Origin: Streptomyces sp. NBC_01288
GTDB lineage: Bacteria; Actinomycetota; Actinomycetes; Streptomycetales; Streptomycetaceae
Assembly (NCBI RefSeq): GCF_035982055.1
Contig: NZ_CP108427.1
Coordinates: forward strand, 744,001 to 808,000
Direction: 5' to 3'
Length of the DNA stretch: 64,000 nt
Shown here: positions 41,376 to 49,647 of the stretch, in pieces
Position numbering within the stretch: the stretch's first letter is position 1
Layout of the letters: each line of letters opens with the position of its first letter
Notes under the pieces: model-generated
Told to the model about the DNA's origin: nothing
The model's database searches: none
What the model saw: only the letters and a program-made list of their open reading frames with translations
Made by a program: the position numbers and the translations under genes

Positions 41376-42040
41376 TGCCGGCCTGGATCGACCTGTCGGT
41401 GCCCGTGGTCACCGGGATGCCCGTGTATCCCGGTGACCCGGCCGTCGAGGTCTCCCCCGCCCTGCGCGCACCCCGGGACGGCGTCAACGTCCTTCAGCTG
41501 CACATGGGTTCGCAGTCGGGCACGCATGTCGACGCCCCCTACCACGTGGACGACGCGTGGCCCCGCCTCGACGAACTGCCCCTGGAGCGCTTCGCCGGGC
41601 ACGCGGTGGTCGCGGATGTACGAGGGCTGTCGGCGCGGGCACCGATCACGACCGAGCTACTGGCGCCGGCGCTGCGGCAGTTGAGGCCCGGATCCCTCGT
41701 TCTGCTGGCCACGGGCTGGTCGGCGCACTGGGGCACCGACCACTACCTCGCCCACCCGTGGCTCACCCCGGAGGCGGCCGAGGCGCTCGTCGCGGCAGGG
41801 GTCCGTACGGTCGCGGTCGACGCGCTGAGCGTCGATCCGACGCCCCAACCCGGCGACGAGACGGCCGACTTCGGGCTGCCCGCCCATCGTGTGCTGTGCG
41901 GCGCGGGCGGGGTGATCGCGGAGAACCTCACGGGACTGGAACGGCTGGTGGGCATCACGGACGTGGAACTGTTCCTGTTCCCGCTGCGGCTGCCGGGCGC
42001 GGACGGTGCGCCGGTGCGGGCCGTGGCGCGGACGGTCTGA
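41375..42040 (+). CDS. Cyclase-family metal-dependent hydrolase (kynurenine formamidase-like fold)
   Basis: 221 residues. Begins WIDLSVPVVTGMPVYPGDPAVEV, followed by the metal motif SQSGTHVDAPYHVD (HxGTHxDxPxH equivalent), then VLLATGWSAHWGTDHYLAHPWLTPEAAEALV and a late ENLTGLERLVG. The fold includes kynurenine formamidase and ring-opening amide hydrolases. ATG at 41375 overlaps the permease stop by one base, so the likely substrate is what the permease brings in. The exact reaction is not determinable. Confidence 0.88.
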   Translation: MPAWIDLSVPVVTGMPVYPGDPAVEVSPALRAPRDGVNVLQLHMGSQSGTHVDAPYHVDDAWPRLDELPLERFAGHAVVADVRGLSARAPITTELLAPALRQLRPGSLVLLATGWSAHWGTDHYLAHPWLTPEAAEALVAAGVRTVAVDALSVDPTPQPGDETADFGLPAHRVLCGAGGVIAENLTGLERLVGITDVELFLFPLRLPGADGAPVRAVARTV

Positions 42041-42086
42041 TCGCCTCCGGAAGGTCGTTGTCAGACCCGGCGGTTACGTTGGGATC

Positions 42087-42782
42087 ATGACTCGATTCGT
42101 GATGGTGGCAGGCGCGTGGCTCGGTGCGTGGGCGTGGGACGAGGTGGTGCCCGAACTGCGCGGGGCCGGGCACGAGACGTATGCCCTGACCCTGTCGGGG
42201 CTCGCGGAGAAGCAGGGGATTCCGGCCGGGCAGCAGACCCATGTCCAGGACATCGTCGACGAGGTCGAGCGCCTCGGTCTGCGGGATGTCGTCCTGGTCG
42301 GACACAGCTACTCCGGTGTGCCTGTCGGTCAGGCGGCCGAGCGGATGGGCGACCGGCTGGCCCGGGTGGTGTTCGTCGACGCGAACGTGCCGGTCGACGG
42401 GCAGTCGTTCCTGGACAGCTTCCCCAGCGACTTCATCAGGAAGTCGCTCGACGAGAACGGCGGCTCCTGGCCGCCCCTGGACCCGGCCGACTACGCGGGC
42501 CAGGGCCTCACGGACGAGCAGATCACCCGCATAGTCACCGAGGGGACCGCCCACCCCGGTGCCACGCTCACCGAACCGGCAGCCCTGGCGCACCCGTTGG
42601 CCGATCTCCCGGCCACCTACGTCAAGTGCCTGCTCGACGGCGACGAGTTGCCGGCCCCGGCGGACGAACTGGTCGCGAGCGGACGCTGGGAGCTGGTCCG
42701 GATGGACACGGGCCACTGGCCGATGTTCTCCCGGCCGCGTGAACTGGCCCGGATACTGGTCGAGTCGGCCACCCGGTCCTGA
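42087..42782 (+). CDS. Alpha/beta hydrolase (esterase-like)
   Basis: 231 residues. MTRFVMVAGAWLGAWAWDEVVPEL, nucleophile motif VLVGHSYSGVPVG (Ser near 79), and DTGHWPMFSRP (His near 213); resembles the short plant-type methylesterase/salicylate-esterase group of hydrolases. ATG chosen by alignment to the family N-terminus. 46 bp after the cyclase gene, same direction; may share its transcript. Confidence 0.88.
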   Translation: MTRFVMVAGAWLGAWAWDEVVPELRGAGHETYALTLSGLAEKQGIPAGQQTHVQDIVDEVERLGLRDVVLVGHSYSGVPVGQAAERMGDRLARVVFVDANVPVDGQSFLDSFPSDFIRKSLDENGGSWPPLDPADYAGQGLTDEQITRIVTEGTAHPGATLTEPAALAHPLADLPATYVKCLLDGDELPAPADELVASGRWELVRMDTGHWPMFSRPRELARILVESATRS

Positions 42783-42831
42783 CGCCCGCACGGACGCCCG
42801 CCCGCCACCCCCACTCCGACGAGGATTCCGT

Positions 42832-43809
42832 ATGTCCCCCACGAAGCACGTCCTGGCCGTCGTCCCACCCCACATGGGCGGCCGCACCGCGGGAGCCGGA
42901 CTCGCGACACTGCTGCCCGACGGGGTGGACGTCACCGTCGTAGAGACCGTCGACGAGGACCCGCAGGCCCTGCGCGCGGCGCACGTCGTCATCACCGCGC
43001 TCTCCCCGGTGAGCGCCGAACACCTCGCCGCCGCACCGCAGTTGGAGCTGGTGCAGTGCGCGAGTCACGGCTTCGACTACGTCGACCTGGAGGCCGCCCG
43101 CGCCCAGGGGGTCGTCGTCTGCACGATCGGTTCCAGCGGTGCAGAGGCACAGAACGTGGCCGAGCAGACCTTCGCCCTGATGCTGGCGCTGGCCAAGCAG
43201 CTCGTCCCCGCGCACACCGCACTCGTCGAGGGCGACTGGGCACTCCCCCGCCTGCAACGCTCCCTGACCGAGCTGTCCGGCAAGACGCTCGGCATCGTGG
43301 GACTGGGCGCCATCGGGCAGCAAGTCGCCCGCCGCGCGGCCGCGTTCGACATGACCGTCGTCTACGCCGGCCGACGCCCCGTCCCCGAGGAGACGACCGC
43401 ACGGTTCGGCGGCGCCCGTCATGTACCGCTCGACGACCTGCTGCGCCTCTCCGACTACGTCACCCTGCACGCGCCGCTCACCGCCGAGACCCGGCATCTC
43501 CTGGACGCGGAGCGGCTCGCGCTGCTCAAGCCGAGCGCGTTCGTGATCAACACCGCGCGGGGCGCCCTGATCGACCAGGACGCCCTCGCGGACGCCCTCG
43601 AAGCCGGGGCCCTCGCGGGTGCCGGCCTGGACGTCTTCGACCCCGAACCCCCAACCCCGGCGCTGCGGTTGCTCAAGGCCCCGAACGTGGTGCTCTCGCC
43701 GCACGTCGGCGGTGTGACCCGGGAGACGGTGCTCCGGATCGCGCTGGCCGCCGTGGCGAACGCCGCCGGTTACCTGACCGGCACGTCGCCGTCCGATGTG
43801 GTCAGTTGA
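42832..43809 (+). CDS. D-isomer-specific 2-hydroxyacid dehydrogenase
   Basis: 325 residues. NAD-binding motif GIVGLGAIGQQVARRAAAFDMTVVYAGR at about 148-175, LHAPLTAETRHLLDAERLALLKPSAFVINTARGALIDQDALADALEAG, and SPHVGGVTRETV (catalytic His). Arg and Glu of the active site are in NTARG and DVFDPEPPTP. It interconverts 2-oxo and 2-hydroxy acids with NAD(P)H. GAGGA precedes ATG. Probably the last gene of the permease-hydrolase-hydrolase-dehydrogenase run; it overlaps the convergent gene by 8 bp. Confidence 0.92.
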   Translation: MSPTKHVLAVVPPHMGGRTAGAGLATLLPDGVDVTVVETVDEDPQALRAAHVVITALSPVSAEHLAAAPQLELVQCASHGFDYVDLEAARAQGVVVCTIGSSGAEAQNVAEQTFALMLALAKQLVPAHTALVEGDWALPRLQRSLTELSGKTLGIVGLGAIGQQVARRAAAFDMTVVYAGRRPVPEETTARFGGARHVPLDDLLRLSDYVTLHAPLTAETRHLLDAERLALLKPSAFVINTARGALIDQDALADALEAGALAGAGLDVFDPEPPTPALRLLKAPNVVLSPHVGGVTRETVLRIALAAVANAAGYLTGTSPSDVVS

Positions 43810-45445
43810 GCCGGGCCGCGATCTTCGCCGGGCGTGGTGACGGGGCTCCCGTGCCGACGATCGACAGCGAACCGGGGCTGGCCGTCACCGAGTCGGTCAG
43901 CCAGCGCTGTGCGGTGGAGCCGTCGCGGACCTTGAGGACGATGTCGGCGCCCGGGTCCTTGGTGGTGGAGGTGAGCGCGAGGTCCGAGTTCCAGCGGGGC
44001 AGCAACTCGCCCTGCACGGTGAGGTCGTAGCGGACGTCGTTGCCGCGCTCGGACTTCGCGTCGGCGCAGGTGCCGAGGACGACGACACCGGCGTCCGCGT
44101 GCGAGTCCAGGCAGAGCCCCGGGCTCGCGACACTGCGCAGCAGCCCGTCGGTGTCGTACGACCACTCCTGGGTCCCGGCGGACGAGCACGCGGCCAGGAC
44201 GACGCCGGCGCCGGCCTTCACGGTGCCCCGGACGTCGAGGCACAGGTCGGCGGCGGCGTTGCGCAGCCGCGTCTGCTGGGGTGCGGCGGGGAGCCTGGCC
44301 GTGCCGGGTGCCGACGACGACACATGTCCGGAGCCGCTGTTCGTGGTGCTGGAGGCGACGGGACCGGCGGTGCCGCCGTTGTCGTCCGGCCACAGGACGA
44401 CGGCGAACACCGTCGCGAGGACCCCGGCACCGATCAGGCCGACGCCGACGAACAGCGATCGGTTCGACCGTTCCGCCCGGGCCGCCCTGGCCGCGTCCAC
44501 GAGACGGCGGCCGGGTGCGGGGATGCGGGACAGCAGCCGGTGCCGCCCCGTGCTGCCGCCGGTGTGCCCGCCGTGCCGGGACGCGGTCCTCGTCCGTGTG
44601 TCGCGGCCGGCGCGGCCCGGACGCGAGGCGAGGTAGGGGCGGGCTCCCCAGCCGAGCACGGCCTCGGCGAGGAGGACGCCCAACCCGCCTTCGAAATAGC
44701 TGAGTTGTTCGGCGGCGAAACGGCAGTAACGGCACTCGGCGAGATGCTGCTGGACATCCGGCAGCAGTCCGCCGCCGCGCCGAATCGGGACGTCGAGGAG
44801 GCGGTTGTAGAAGCGGCAATCCTGGGTCGGCGCGAGTTCCCGGTGGGCGCGTACACAGCCTTCGCGGAATTTTTCGTGCGCCTGCTGGAGAGCGGCCGAC
44901 GCGTTGTCGGTGTCCATGCCGAGCAGGGCCGCCGGCACGGTTATCGACTCGGCCTCGACCTCGGTGTGCCACAGCAGACACTGGGCGAGCGGCGGAAGGG
45001 TCTGGAAAGACCGCTCCGCGAGCTTGCGATTTTCGGGCGTCATGGACTTCGCGCCACGCATGGCGCGGCCCCCGGAGGGATTCTCCAGGTCGGGAACAAC
45101 ACTGGATATCCGCTCTTCCGTCGACCACTCCCGGATCGTGTCGCGCACGGTCAGCAGCAGCCGTGGCCGCAGCGCCACACCGTGTTCGCCGAGCGTCAGC
45201 CGGTCGAACACCCGATGGAAGGCGGCCGCCGCGGCCATGGCGGGCACGGTCCCCTCGGCGGCGAGACAGATGCCCGCGTAATCCTCGACCGGCCGCCAGT
45301 GCCGCGCCATGAGCAGCGCGACGGAATGAGCGGCCTCACCCTCCGGACGGCCCCGCAGCCGGGCGGCCAGGGTCTCGTCGGATTCCTCGGGGGCCCCGCC
45401 GTCCGGCGGCGGGTAAGGAGGACGAGGAGGAGGCGGGATGGACAC
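43802..45445 (-). CDS. Sigma-like/zinc-finger/membrane protein with extracellular ricin-type lectin domain
   Basis: 547 residues from a GTG at 45445 (GAGGA eight bases upstream). Order: proline-rich start, a degenerate ECF sigma-like region (about 30-215: AARHWRPVEDYAGICLAAEGTV, FQTLPPLAQCLLWHTEVEA as region 4-like), a zinc anti-sigma motif HLAECRYC near 233 (HxxxCxxC), a membrane helix about 332-352, a Ser/Thr/Gly linker, and a ricin B-lectin beta-trefoil (about 395-535; LCLDVRGTVKAGAGVVLAACSSAGTQEWSYDTDGLLRS). It seems to combine sigma-like and anti-sigma-like modules with an outside carbohydrate sensor. Whether the sigma-like part binds RNA polymerase is unknown. Confidence 0.8.
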   Translation of the reverse strand: MSIPPPPRPPYPPPDGGAPEESDETLAARLRGRPEGEAAHSVALLMARHWRPVEDYAGICLAAEGTVPAMAAAAAFHRVFDRLTLGEHGVALRPRLLLTVRDTIREWSTEERISSVVPDLENPSGGRAMRGAKSMTPENRKLAERSFQTLPPLAQCLLWHTEVEAESITVPAALLGMDTDNASAALQQAHEKFREGCVRAHRELAPTQDCRFYNRLLDVPIRRGGGLLPDVQQHLAECRYCRFAAEQLSYFEGGLGVLLAEAVLGWGARPYLASRPGRAGRDTRTRTASRHGGHTGGSTGRHRLLSRIPAPGRRLVDAARAARAERSNRSLFVGVGLIGAGVLATVFAVVLWPDDNGGTAGPVASSTTNSGSGHVSSSAPGTARLPAAPQQTRLRNAAADLCLDVRGTVKAGAGVVLAACSSAGTQEWSYDTDGLLRSVASPGLCLDSHADAGVVVLGTCADAKSERGNDVRYDLTVQGELLPRWNSDLALTSTTKDPGADIVLKVRDGSTAQRWLTDSVTASPGSLSIVGTGAPSPRPAKIAARLN

Positions 45446-45802
45446 AGAGTGGATTCCTCGGATTCGGTTCATCAACAAGCCAATGAGCCCCGGGCATTAG
45501 CCCCCGCGCGGGTGTTTCACCCTTGCACAACCCACCCGACCCAACAAGGCACTTGGGTAACTTCCATACCATTGAAAGAAAGTCAGATGCGGTGACAACT
45601 CGGTTCACCAGCATCGGCTTTCGACTTTCCATGCGCCCCGTGTGAACCATGCGCACACGCCGGTGCGCCGCGCACGCTCCCGGCACACGACTCACCGCGG
45701 TCCACTGGGTTCGGCCCTTCTCGGAGGCCACGCGCTGGACGGCGGCTCTCCCGCGCCAAACGGCCGCCGACCTTGCTCCTCCCGCCCTCGGTCGGCGGCC
45801 CC
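45446..45802. other. Gene-free gap upstream of the lectin-fusion gene
   Basis: About 360 bases between two leftward genes. Moderately A/T-rich near 45500-45600, where the promoter of the lectin fusion should be. No reading frame has codon bias. Its right end carries the terminator. Confidence 0.45.
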
Positions 45803-45831
45803 GAGGGCGGGGGCGGCCCACCCCCGCCCTC
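45803..45831 (-). terminator. Terminator for the aldo-keto reductase gene
   Basis: Perfect 11-bp stem (GAGGGCGGGGG at 45803 with its complement at 45821-45831) and a 7-base loop, 8 bp after the reductase stop on the minus strand. Confidence 0.75.
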
Positions 45832-45838
45832 CTCCGCG

Positions 45839-46714
45839 TCAGGTCGCGGCCGCACCGATGGTGTCGAGTTCGGCGATCGCGTCGGCGGGCAGCACCAGGT
45901 CCGCGGCGGCGATGTTGTCCCGCAGATGAGCGCGGGAGGAGGTGCCGGGGATCAGGACGGTCGTGTCCGACCGCTGCAACAGCCAAGCGAGGGCGACCTG
46001 TTGGGCCGAGGCGTCCAGCCGCGCGGCCACCTCGGACAGGGTCCGCGACTGGAGCGGGGTGAAGCCGCCGAGCGGGAAGTACGCGGCGAACGCGATGTTC
46101 TCGGCGGCACACCGCTCGACGAGGGCGTCGTCCTCCCGGTTGGCCAGGTTGTACAGGTTCTGCACGGTGACGACCGGCGCGATGGCCTGGGCCTCGGTCA
46201 GCTGGGCGGCGGAGACCGTGCTCACCCCGAGGTGCCGGATCAGCCCGGCCTTCTGCATTTCGGCGAGCGCCCCGAACTCCTCCCCGATCGACTCCTCGTG
46301 GGCGCCGTGATCGGTACCGACCCGCAGGTTCACCACGTCGAGCGCGTCGAGCCCGAGGTTGCGGAGGTTGTCGTACACCTGCGCCTTGAGGTCCTCGGGG
46401 TGCCGGGACATGATCCAGCCGCCGTCGGGGCCGCGCCGGGCGCCGACCTTGGTCACGATGTGCAGATCGTCCGGGTAGGGGTGGAGCGCCTCCCGGATGA
46501 TCTCGTTGACGACGACGGGGCCGTAGAAGTCGCTGGTGTCGATGTGGGTGATGCCCCGCTCGACGGCCTCGCGGAGGACGGCCACCGCTTCGGTGCGGTC
46601 CTCCGGCGGGCCGAAGACGTGGGGGCCGGCGAGCTGCATGGCGCCGTATCCCATGCGGGTGAGGGTGAGGCCCTCGGCGGGGGTGAGGGTGCCGCCGGAG
46701 ACGGTGTCGGCCAT
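45839..46714 (-). CDS. Aldo/keto reductase
   Basis: 291 residues from ATG 46714. Family markers: RMGYGAMQLAGPHVFG, IDTSDFYGP (catalytic Asp and Tyr region), HIVTKVG (Lys), GLIRHLGVSTVSAAQLTEAQ, and IPGTSSRAHLRDNIAAAD (NADPH phosphate binding). The usual histidine segment is replaced (VVNLRVGTD), as in many bacterial AKR proteins. It reduces aldehydes or ketones with NADPH; substrate unknown. Divergent from an XRE/MmyB-type regulator that most likely controls it. Confidence 0.92.
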   Translation of the reverse strand: MADTVSGGTLTPAEGLTLTRMGYGAMQLAGPHVFGPPEDRTEAVAVLREAVERGITHIDTSDFYGPVVVNEIIREALHPYPDDLHIVTKVGARRGPDGGWIMSRHPEDLKAQVYDNLRNLGLDALDVVNLRVGTDHGAHEESIGEEFGALAEMQKAGLIRHLGVSTVSAAQLTEAQAIAPVVTVQNLYNLANREDDALVERCAAENIAFAAYFPLGGFTPLQSRTLSEVAARLDASAQQVALAWLLQRSDTTVLIPGTSSRAHLRDNIAAADLVLPADAIAELDTIGAAAT

Positions 46715-46856
46715 GATGGCGCGCCTTTCGATGGGTGATGCGTGCTGCGTCCTGCCATCGACTCTGCTCCTGTCCCGGCCCGGCAGGCAGTACCCGGATG
46801 TTCCTGGTGGTGACAGGGACACGCACCCCTGCGGATTCGGACCTACGGTGGTGGGT

Positions 46857-47906
46857 GTGGACAGCATGAACGCGCTCGGGGAGTTTCTGCGGGCCCGCCG
46901 GGAGCGGGTCCGGCCCGAGGACGTGGGCCTGAGCGGCGGTGGGCTGCGCAGGGTGCCGGGGCTGCGCCGGGAGGAGGTCGCCCTGCTGGCCGGTATCAGC
47001 TCCGACTACTACCTGCGGCTGGAGCAGGGCCGTGACCGCAACCCGTCCGCGCAGGTGCTGGAGGCGCTGGCCCGGGTGCTGCGCCTGGACGCCTCCGCGA
47101 CCGCCCATCTGCTGAGCCTCGCACGGCCGGAGCGGCCGGCCGTGTCCCGTCGGCGGGTCAGGCAGCCCGAGGCGGTCCCGACGAGCGTCCGCGAACTGCT
47201 CGACACCTGGTCCGGCCACCCGGCGTATGTGCAGAACCGGTTCACGGACTGCCTCGCGGCCAACGCGCTGTGCCGGGCGCTGTCCCCGAACTACACGCCG
47301 GGCGTGAACCTCCTCCGTGCGGTGTTCCTCGACCCCGCCGAGCGTGAACTGCGCCGAGACTGGGATGAGTTGACCGCCGAGGGTGTGGCGACCCTGCGCG
47401 GCCACATCGGCCCCGACGTCGACGAACCCCGACTGGTGGAGCTGGTGGGCGAGCTGTCCGTGCGCAGTGATCGCTTCCGGCTGTTGTGGAGCCGCCACGA
47501 GGTCCGGCCCATGCTCGGCCGGACCAGTCTCCTCACCCACCCGCTCGTCGGCGACTTCGAGCTGCGGTCGAACAAGTTCGAGATCCCGGGCACGAACGCG
47601 TTGAGCCTGGTCGTCTTCCACGCCGAGCCGGGCACCCGCAGCGCGGAACTGCTGGGGCTGCTGGGCAGCCTGACGGCGTCCGGCGCGACACCCCGGCGGG
47701 AGGATTCACCGGCCGCGTCCGACGAGACGCCCTCCGAGGGAACCCTGCGGGCGGCGGACGGCGAGCCCTCCCATCGGAGCGACCGGCGAACCGCGGCCGG
47801 CGAAGCACCCCGCCAAAGCGACACCCGGCCCGCGTCCAGCGAAGCGCCCCCGCAGGGAACTCCGCTTGGGCGCCACGAAATCGCCCGCCTCGACGAGGAC
47901 CGCTAG
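46857..47906 (+). CDS. XRE/MmyB-type helix-turn-helix regulator with repeat tail
   Basis: 349 residues. GTG start at 46857 chosen because relatives begin a few residues before LGEFLRARR; an ATG three codons later is possible, and the transcript may be leaderless. HTH about 1-75 (RRVPGLRREEVALLAGISSDYYLRLEQGRDRNPS), then the MmyB ligand-binding domain (about 100-280: VRELLDTWSGHPAYVQNRFTDCLAANALCRAL). The last 65 residues are Ser/Ala/Pro/Glu-rich with a loose repeat of about 14 residues, unlike the family. It probably senses a lipid or redox ligand and controls the divergent reductase. Confidence 0.9.
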   Translation: MDSMNALGEFLRARRERVRPEDVGLSGGGLRRVPGLRREEVALLAGISSDYYLRLEQGRDRNPSAQVLEALARVLRLDASATAHLLSLARPERPAVSRRRVRQPEAVPTSVRELLDTWSGHPAYVQNRFTDCLAANALCRALSPNYTPGVNLLRAVFLDPAERELRRDWDELTAEGVATLRGHIGPDVDEPRLVELVGELSVRSDRFRLLWSRHEVRPMLGRTSLLTHPLVGDFELRSNKFEIPGTNALSLVVFHAEPGTRSAELLGLLGSLTASGATPRREDSPAASDETPSEGTLRAADGEPSHRSDRRTAAGEAPRQSDTRPASSEAPPQGTPLGRHEIARLDEDR

Positions 47907-47917
47907 GCGGACCTACC

Positions 47918-47969
47918 TGTCAGGCCTGCCTCTCAGGCCTGCCTCTCAGATCTGCCTCTCAGATCTGCC
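47918..47969. repeat. 13-bp tandem repeat, four copies, across the toxin 3' end
   Basis: Units at 47918, 47931, 47944 and 47957: two of type TSTCAGGCCTGCC and two of type TCTCAGATCTGCC. The fourth unit contains the toxin stop codon and its last codons. A candidate variable-number locus. Confidence 0.85.
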
Positions 47970-48342
47970 AGGAACGCAGCCGGTCCGCCGCGCCGTAGAC
48001 ATCCGTCTTGCCGGAGATCAGATCGCGGGCGAGGTCGACGAGGGCGCCGTAGGGCGGATCGATGCCGACGCCACTCACGAACATGTAGGCGACGGCCGTG
48101 GCGCAGGCGAAGCGGGCGTTGGCCGAGGGCAGGGGCTTGAGCAGGGCGAGGGTGTGCAGCAGGGCGGTGGCCCGCCAGGCCGGGTCGGAGTCGATGCCGA
48201 GGCGGGGCGGGTCGACGCGATGTCGGGCGACGGCCGCCACTAACGCCGAGAAGTCGTTGATGGTGGGCTGGTCCGGCAGGACTTCCTCATGGCGCTGGAG
48301 CAGCCAGGGCACGTCGATATGGATGACCGGAGTGACGGGCAT
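47959..48342 (-). CDS. Doc/Fic-like toxin with degenerate motif
   Basis: 127 residues. Layout resembles Doc proteins (VPWLLQRHEEVL at the N-terminus, DFSALVAAVARHRVD, LLHTLALLKPLPSANARFACATAVAYMFVSG). The segment LLKPLPSANARF stands where HPFxxGN(K/R)R should be; the catalytic His is absent and the Asn-Arg pattern only partly kept. It may have altered activity or be inactive. It follows a ribbon-helix-helix antitoxin gene by 3 bp; together they form a toxin-antitoxin module. Confidence 0.75.
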   Translation of the reverse strand: MPVTPVIHIDVPWLLQRHEEVLPDQPTINDFSALVAAVARHRVDPPRLGIDSDPAWRATALLHTLALLKPLPSANARFACATAVAYMFVSGVGIDPPYGALVDLARDLISGKTDVYGAADRLRSWQI

Positions 48343-48345
48343 GCG

Positions 48346-48591
48346 TCAGGCGACCCGCCCCTCGCCCTTGGCCGCCGGTTCGTCGTCTGGGAACGCGGCG
48401 GCGAATTCGTCGGCATGCGTGGCGAAGAACCGGCGGAAGGCCTCGGCGCCCTCCTGAAGTGCCCGGTGGCGAGCTATGTCGGCCGCGGCCGCCTCACGCA
48501 CCAGAGCCTTCATCGACGTACCGCGCTCCTTGGCGATCTGCCGCAGGTCCTCTAGCTCGCGGTCGCTGAACTCCACGTTGAGAGCTGGCAT
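48346..48591 (-). CDS. Ribbon-helix-helix-type antitoxin
   Basis: 81 residues: ALNVEFSDRELEDLRQIAKERGTSMKALVREAAAADIARH is a CopG/Arc-like DNA-binding start, and the acidic C-terminus (RFFATHADEFAAAFPDDEPA) is typical of a toxin-neutralising tail. First gene of the pair with the Doc-like gene; probably represses its own promoter. Confidence 0.82.
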   Translation of the reverse strand: MPALNVEFSDRELEDLRQIAKERGTSMKALVREAAAADIARHRALQEGAEAFRRFFATHADEFAAAFPDDEPAAKGEGRVA

Positions 48592-48728
48592 GCCAACACG
48601 GTACCGCTCGGGTACTTAACCGTAAATACCCCCAGGTCAAGAGCTACGCCCGACGGTACCGAGCGGGTCGCACCTCCATGTCCGAATCCCGCCGGTCCCG
48701 ACCAGGATTCCGGAGCAGAATCGTCCCC

Positions 48729-49226
48729 ATGACCACGATCTACACACTCACCGACAGCCCCGTGGGCGAGCTGCTCCTGACCGGCGAGAGGTCGGCCGAC
48801 GGCACCATCCTCACCTCCCTGACCATGCCGGACCACCCGGCCATCGGTGCCGACTGGGAACGCGACGACCGGGCCTTCAGCGAGGCCACCCGCCAGTTGT
48901 CCGCGTACTTCGCCGGATACCTCACCCACTTCGAACTCCCCCTCGCCGCCGAGGGAACGGAGTTCCAGCAGCGGGTATGGCAGGCCCTGGACTCGATCCC
49001 GTACGGCACGACGACGACGTACGGCGCCCTCGCCGAACGCCTGGGCGTTCCGCGCGCCGAAGTCCGGGCGCTGGGCGCGGCCCTGGGCGCCAACCCGCTC
49101 CTGCTGGTGCGCCCGTGCCATCGGGTGATCGGCGCGGACGGCTCGATGCGGGGGTACGCCGCCGGTATCGAACGCAAGGTCCAACTGCTCACCCACGAGG
49201 GCGCGTTGCAGCCGATGCTCGGCTGA
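48729..49226 (+). CDS. ogt: Methylated-DNA-[protein]-cysteine S-methyltransferase
   Basis: 165 residues from ATG 48729. Repairs O6-alkylguanine by irreversible transfer to its own Cys. Motif LLVRPCHRVIGADGSMRGYAAGIERKVQLLTHEG contains the active PCHRV (Cys near residue 135), and FQQRVWQALDSIPYGTTTTYGALAERLG is the DNA-binding helix-turn-helix. Normal length; probably constitutive. Followed closely by the 2OG remnant. Confidence 0.95.
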   Translation: MTTIYTLTDSPVGELLLTGERSADGTILTSLTMPDHPAIGADWERDDRAFSEATRQLSAYFAGYLTHFELPLAAEGTEFQQRVWQALDSIPYGTTTTYGALAERLGVPRAEVRALGAALGANPLLLVRPCHRVIGADGSMRGYAAGIERKVQLLTHEGALQPMLG

Positions 49227-49241
49227 CGAAAGGAGGAGGTC

Positions 49242-49643
49242 ATGCGCATCACCGAGGCGCGTCGGCGCGCGGAGAACACCAACTGGTCGGCTCTGGCCGA
49301 GGAGTTGGACCTGTACGGCAGCGCGCCGACCGCACAGTTGCTGACGCCGGCCGAGTGCCACGACCTGGCAGCCCTCTACGAGAAGCCGGAACTGTTCCGC
49401 ACCACGGTCGACATGGCCCGGCACCGCTTCGGCTCCGGCGCGTACCGCTACTTCGCCCACGACCTGCCCGCACCGGTCGCCGCCCTGCGCGCCGCGCTCT
49501 ACCCACGCCTGCTGCCCATCGCCCGGGACCGACCGGTTCGAACAAAACGCGGCTGGTCGGCCGGCGCGATGCGACACGGCGTCAGCACCGTACGCACCGG
49601 CCAACGCCACGCGCTGGGGCTGGTGTTCCACGACGCGACGTGA
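49242..49643 (+). pseudogene. 2OG-Fe(II) oxygenase remnant with a large in-frame internal deletion
   Basis: 133 residues, about 100 fewer than complete relatives. The N-terminal half (LLTPAECHDLAALYEKPELFRTTVDMARHRFGSGAYRYFAHDLPAPVAALRAALYPRLLPIA) and the C-terminal end (RDRPVRTKRGWSAGAMRHGVSTVRTGQRHALGLVFHDAT) are both well preserved, but the middle, which holds the His-x-Asp iron ligands, is gone. The join is at about 49520-49530. The frame stays open, so a shortened protein could be made but cannot bind iron normally. AAGGAGG lies upstream of the ATG. It follows the ogt gene by 15 bp, perhaps once a DNA-repair pair. Confidence 0.78.
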
Positions 49644-49647
49644 GGAG

